The position numbers and the translations under genes were made by a program. A DNA stretch of 51,757 nt from Klebsormidium nitens (Eukaryota; Streptophyta; Klebsormidiophyceae; Klebsormidiales; Klebsormidiaceae), in assembly GCA_000708835.1 (NCBI GenBank), contig DF237560.1, forward strand, positions 1-51,757. Reading direction: 5' to 3'. The notes under the pieces are model-generated. The model was not told where the DNA came from, made no database searches, and worked only from the letters and a program-made list of their open reading frames with translations. Position 1 is the stretch's first letter. The number at the start of each line of letters is the position of its first letter. Below are positions 48,801 to 51,757 of the stretch, in pieces.

Positions 48801-51325
48801 TATCCCTCTACTGCCTCGCCGAGAGCTCCCAGCCGTATGCCTGCCCCAGGTTCGGCAAAGCAGCCTCTTTGGCGGCGTTCGACGAGCAAACGCGTCTTCT
48901 CGCTCTGTACTCCTTCGAGGAGGATGCGGCAGCGTACGAACCTGCTGACGTCAGGGAGGCCGATCGACCGGGGGCAAGGACGTCGACCGTACGGCGGAGC
49001 GAGCTGGCTGTGTACCGGTTTGACGAGCGATACCAGCGCTATGACCGGGCGGCCCCGGTGGTCGATCTTACGCTGCTTAGTGGCGACCCGGAGTTGAAGC
49101 AGCTGACCTTTCTCCATTCGCGGCGCAAGCTCGCGTTCCTGGACGCCGGCAACCGACTCCGGATATACGACGTCCAGCAAGGCTGCGCGCTCAACTGCAA
49201 CTTGCAGCTGAGACCGGCGGAGCCGGTCTGCAGGCTCCTCTCCTCCGAGCGCGGACAGTGCGTCTTCGCGGTGGAGCAACCGGACAGCGAAGGGTTGTGT
49301 CGCGTTTATCCTTTCATGACGTCATCTCTGGAAAGGGACTCGACCGGTCAAGGCAGCGATCAGGGGCTGTCGCCCGTCTCGCTCAAAGTGGGAGGCGCCT
49401 TCGACGTCGTTTCGTTTGGCTTGGGCTCGCAAGTACGGCAGGGGCAGTTGGCCGTACTAGAGAAGAGCACGGGCCTGGTGAAGGTGATGGCGCTCCACGT
49501 CACGGCGAAGGAGGAGGCCTGCATGATGCGAGACGTGCTCGACCAGCCCTCGAGGCGAATGCCGGCCGAGACGGTGCAGCTGACGGTGCTCGAGTACCTG
49601 GTAAGTCTCAAGGCCCTTATTTGTTGGGTCAAATAAGAATCTAGTTCGATGCATGTTTCTGATCATTCAACGGTTTCACAACGCAGAACGCAGAATCAAA
49701 CGTTTCAATGAGACGAGAAGCCTTCCGTATACTCTGATACTGGAAAGTCTTATCACACCCATGTCTATCACCGTCATTCTTTCAGGTACCCCAGGCTCGA
49801 ATGAGGTCTTTCCAAGCAGTTTGACACTCTCCGGAAGATTCGGGTGCACAGAATGACCTCAAAACCCTTAGCAATCCCATTGCGCTGTCTCCTTTTTTCT
49901 TTCAAGCAACTCAGTATTGACAACCAGTTATCAACTTTTGACGACCTTTATCAACCTGGCTTTGACTTTCAGTTTGAGTTCTAAGCGATTCTTTGATTCT
50001 TGCGCACTGCAGTACTACGTCTACGCCAAGTTTGCGGCCAAGGGCGTCATCAGCAACGATGAGGAGAGTGTCGCGCTGCGCCTGACGGTGCTCTTCGACT
50101 GCTCGGAGACCATCTTCTGGAATATGGACCTGTCGCGCCGCGTGCAACAGTACGTCGACACGGTGGAGAGACTTCTTTCCAGAACGGAGAAAAGGACGGA
50201 GGTCCTGCGCCTCAAGGAGCGGCTCCAAGTGGGCTCTTTGCAAGCTGGCTGGTCCCGCGCGCAAGCGATTCCAAGTGAGGACTGGGCGTTGGAGCCCCGC
50301 CTAGCGTCGCTCGGCCTTGCAGAGGAGATAGCTGCGGAGGAGGGCTTTGGCACGTGGGTGCGGCGGCTCATTTGCCTGGTCCCAATCCAGATTGCGCGCG
50401 CGGAGGACAACAGCTTCCAGGTCCTGCTGGATGGCGTCAGCATGACGGGCGACCACGCGCGCAGCGTGGGGACCTGCGCGGAGGGCATCCGCTTTGGGCT
50501 GTACGACGCGATTTTGGACTGGTGGCGGGGCCCAATCCGCATCGTTTCGTCCATGGGCAAGCAGTCGACGGGGAAGTCGTACACGCTAAACCACCTGTTC
50601 GGGCTGTCGTTCGAGATCTCCGGCGCGCGCTGCACCGACGGCTGCTGGCTGACGCTCAGCATCATCCGGGGGGTGATGTACCTTGTTCTCGACTTCGAGG
50701 GACTGGGTTCGTTTGAGCGGACGGATCAAGAGGATATGCTCCTCTCCGTGTTCAACGCGGCGATCTCCAACCTGACCATCTTCAAAACCGAGTACCGGCT
50801 CGACCGCGACGTTGAGAACATGTTCGCGCGCTTCCAAACCGGGGTCAACCTGCTCAAAGGCGACGCGCGGCTCTTCCGGGGCCAGTTTCTGATTGCGATC
50901 AAGGACGTGCTGGCGCTTGACGTGGACAAAGTCCGGCACGAGTTCCGGAGCAAGATCAGCCGGATCGTCAGTGGAACCGACTCGGACAACACGGACAACT
51001 TCATCCCCCGGATGTACGGTGGCAAGGTGGTCATCCTTCCGTTTCCGCCGCTCGGCGATCCGGCTTACTACTCGGAGTTGGAAAGCGTTCAGAGGGTTTT
51101 GGAGGGGCGGCCGGGGCAGTTTGAGAGCGGACCGGAGCTGGCTACATTTATGAAGACGCTGATGGCAAAGCTGCATCTCAAAGACTGGGTCGCGATGGAT
51201 CAGGAGCAGCTGGAAGCCCGCGTGCGGTTCCTCTCTAAGTATTTGGAGCCGGCTTTGGCGTTTGGGCGCTTGAGCAGGGAGGAGTATGCGGAGGAAGAAG
51301 AGGAGTTGCGGGACCTGAGCACGAG
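42872..51325 (+). CDS. VLIG/GBP-like very large GTPase, 3' partial
   Basis: Exons: 42872-43096, 44069-44523, 45031-45526, 45892-46199, 46679-46801, about 46865-47834, 48682-49600, 50013-51325; more lie beyond the window. The N-terminus (SLKEWLGRLGLEDTVSLLE) and exon 2 (EDLYTLTEEELQDPSFGLK) resemble SAM-type helical repeats. The middle is helical and charged, and 48682-49600 is strand-rich, WD/propeller-like in feel. The last exon holds the G domain: P-loop GKQSTGKS (50556-50579), switch Thr in ARCTDG (50634-50636), DFEGLG (50691-50702) and FLIAIKDV in place of the usual RD/TKxD element. That order is typical of VLIG (GVIN1/URGCP-like) and GBP/atlastin large GTPases, which oligomerise on binding GTP; no function is known for algal members. 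Intron 4 is GC-AG (46200). A frame change occurs inside exon 6 near 47400-47520. Confidence 0.8.
44856..44992 (+). repeat. Two short perfect tandem duplications in a GTPase intron
   Basis: GGTCAGTGAGTATTATT occurs twice at 44856-44890. The 21-bp unit beginning CACAATTAAGTCTGG occurs twice without mismatch at 44951-44992. Both pairs lie in the intron just before the exon at 45031. Being unmutated, they are probably recent. Confidence 0.9.
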
Positions 51326-51757
51326 GTAAGGAAGGGAAAAATTTGATTAGGGACTTTTCTTAACGTCTTTGGGCGGAAGAATCTTCAGGTCTGGTTTCTA
51401 GACATGATTCGCTTGAACAGTGGCCTCCTCATTCTTCTTAGACAAACTCAAGGGCCAGCCCTTATGACTCAAGCCCAAACTTTCCCTTAAATATATCATC
51501 GCTTCTTTTAAGGAGGATCCTAGGTTGGCAAATCTCTTTTAGAGGCTCATTAAAAGAACCGTTCCAGCAAGTGCTTTTCTGCTTTATGCTTATCAGATAG
51601 TTTAAGCAGATGCCTTTCTATTTTATGCACACCAAAATTTCGGCGCCAATGCTCTGGTCGAGTTGACGGAAGATTTGATTACCGTAGATAGATCGCAAAG
51701 TCACCGGTTTACCTCTCTTTGCCGAGCTCTGATGCTTATTTTCCCTTCAAGTAGTCC
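51326..51757 (+). other. Intron of the GTPase gene running off the window
   Basis: A GTAAGG donor follows the last visible coding base, and the remaining 430 bp are AT-richer with no resumed coding exon. The ORF downstream of the G domain must continue past the window edge, since the exon ends with two bases of an unfinished codon. Confidence 0.7.

Noticed and set aside
1-51757. tRNA or rRNA genes, CRISPR arrays, bacterial operons, transposons with terminal repeats
   Set aside because: I scanned by eye for tRNA-like arms, palindromic spacer arrays and long terminal or inverted repeats and found none; the intron-rich structure rules out prokaryotic features.

Overview
The window is eukaryotic nuclear DNA. 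Genes are cut by many GT-AG introns, with three probable GC-AG introns, and GC-rich exons sit in more AT-balanced introns and spacers. The likely source is the green lineage, perhaps a streptophyte alga of the Klebsormidium type. The arguments are a GPI-anchored arabinogalactan-type protein, a plant-like AP-1 sigma adaptin, AAACCCTAA telobox-like stretches and a VLIG-type large GTPase. The lineage is an inference; the gene families can be read directly.

Layout. 1-1958 is an upstream region with no gene I can fix. 1959-6847 (+) is a HAD hydrolase of the CECR5/HDHD5 type, 5' end missing. 7985-10194 (+) is a complete AP-1 sigma adaptin (7 coding exons, 162 aa). 11629-12652 (-) is a Pro/Ala-rich arabinogalactan-like cell-surface protein, damaged by an N gap and a frame conflict. 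13621-23242 (+) is a secreted GH27 alpha-galactosidase fused to a C-terminal F5/8-type-C (discoidin-like) domain (14 exons, 637 aa). 25075-31819 (-) is an unrecognised protein of about 735 aa with two hydrophobic segments. 34342-40738 (+) is a PH-domain protein with an Ala-rich coiled coil and disordered tail. 42872-51325 (+, continuing past the window) is a very large GTPase of the VLIG/GBP-like type with SAM-like N-terminal regions.

The most unusual signal is architectural. In two unrelated, convergent genes (GH27 and the two-TM protein), introns carry tandem, decaying copies of exon edges. Each copy takes the 3' splice site plus roughly the first 60-75 nt of the next exon, or the last nucleotides of an exon plus its donor. 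There are four upstream copies for GH27 exon 13, five for exon 14, four at a regular 180-184 bp period in the two-TM gene, and single downstream 3'-edge copies at three exons. I call them exon-edge echoes. They look like repeated local tandem duplication across splice sites and create fields of decoy splice sites. Perfect short tandem duplications (12-21 bp) in other introns fit the same mutational tendency.

The genes do not form a pathway. Two encode secreted or cell-surface carbohydrate-related products (the AGP and the alpha-galactosidase) and share a divergent promoter interval at 12653-13620. The others are housekeeping trafficking (AP-1), a HAD phosphatase-like enzyme, a PH-domain protein and a large GTPase.
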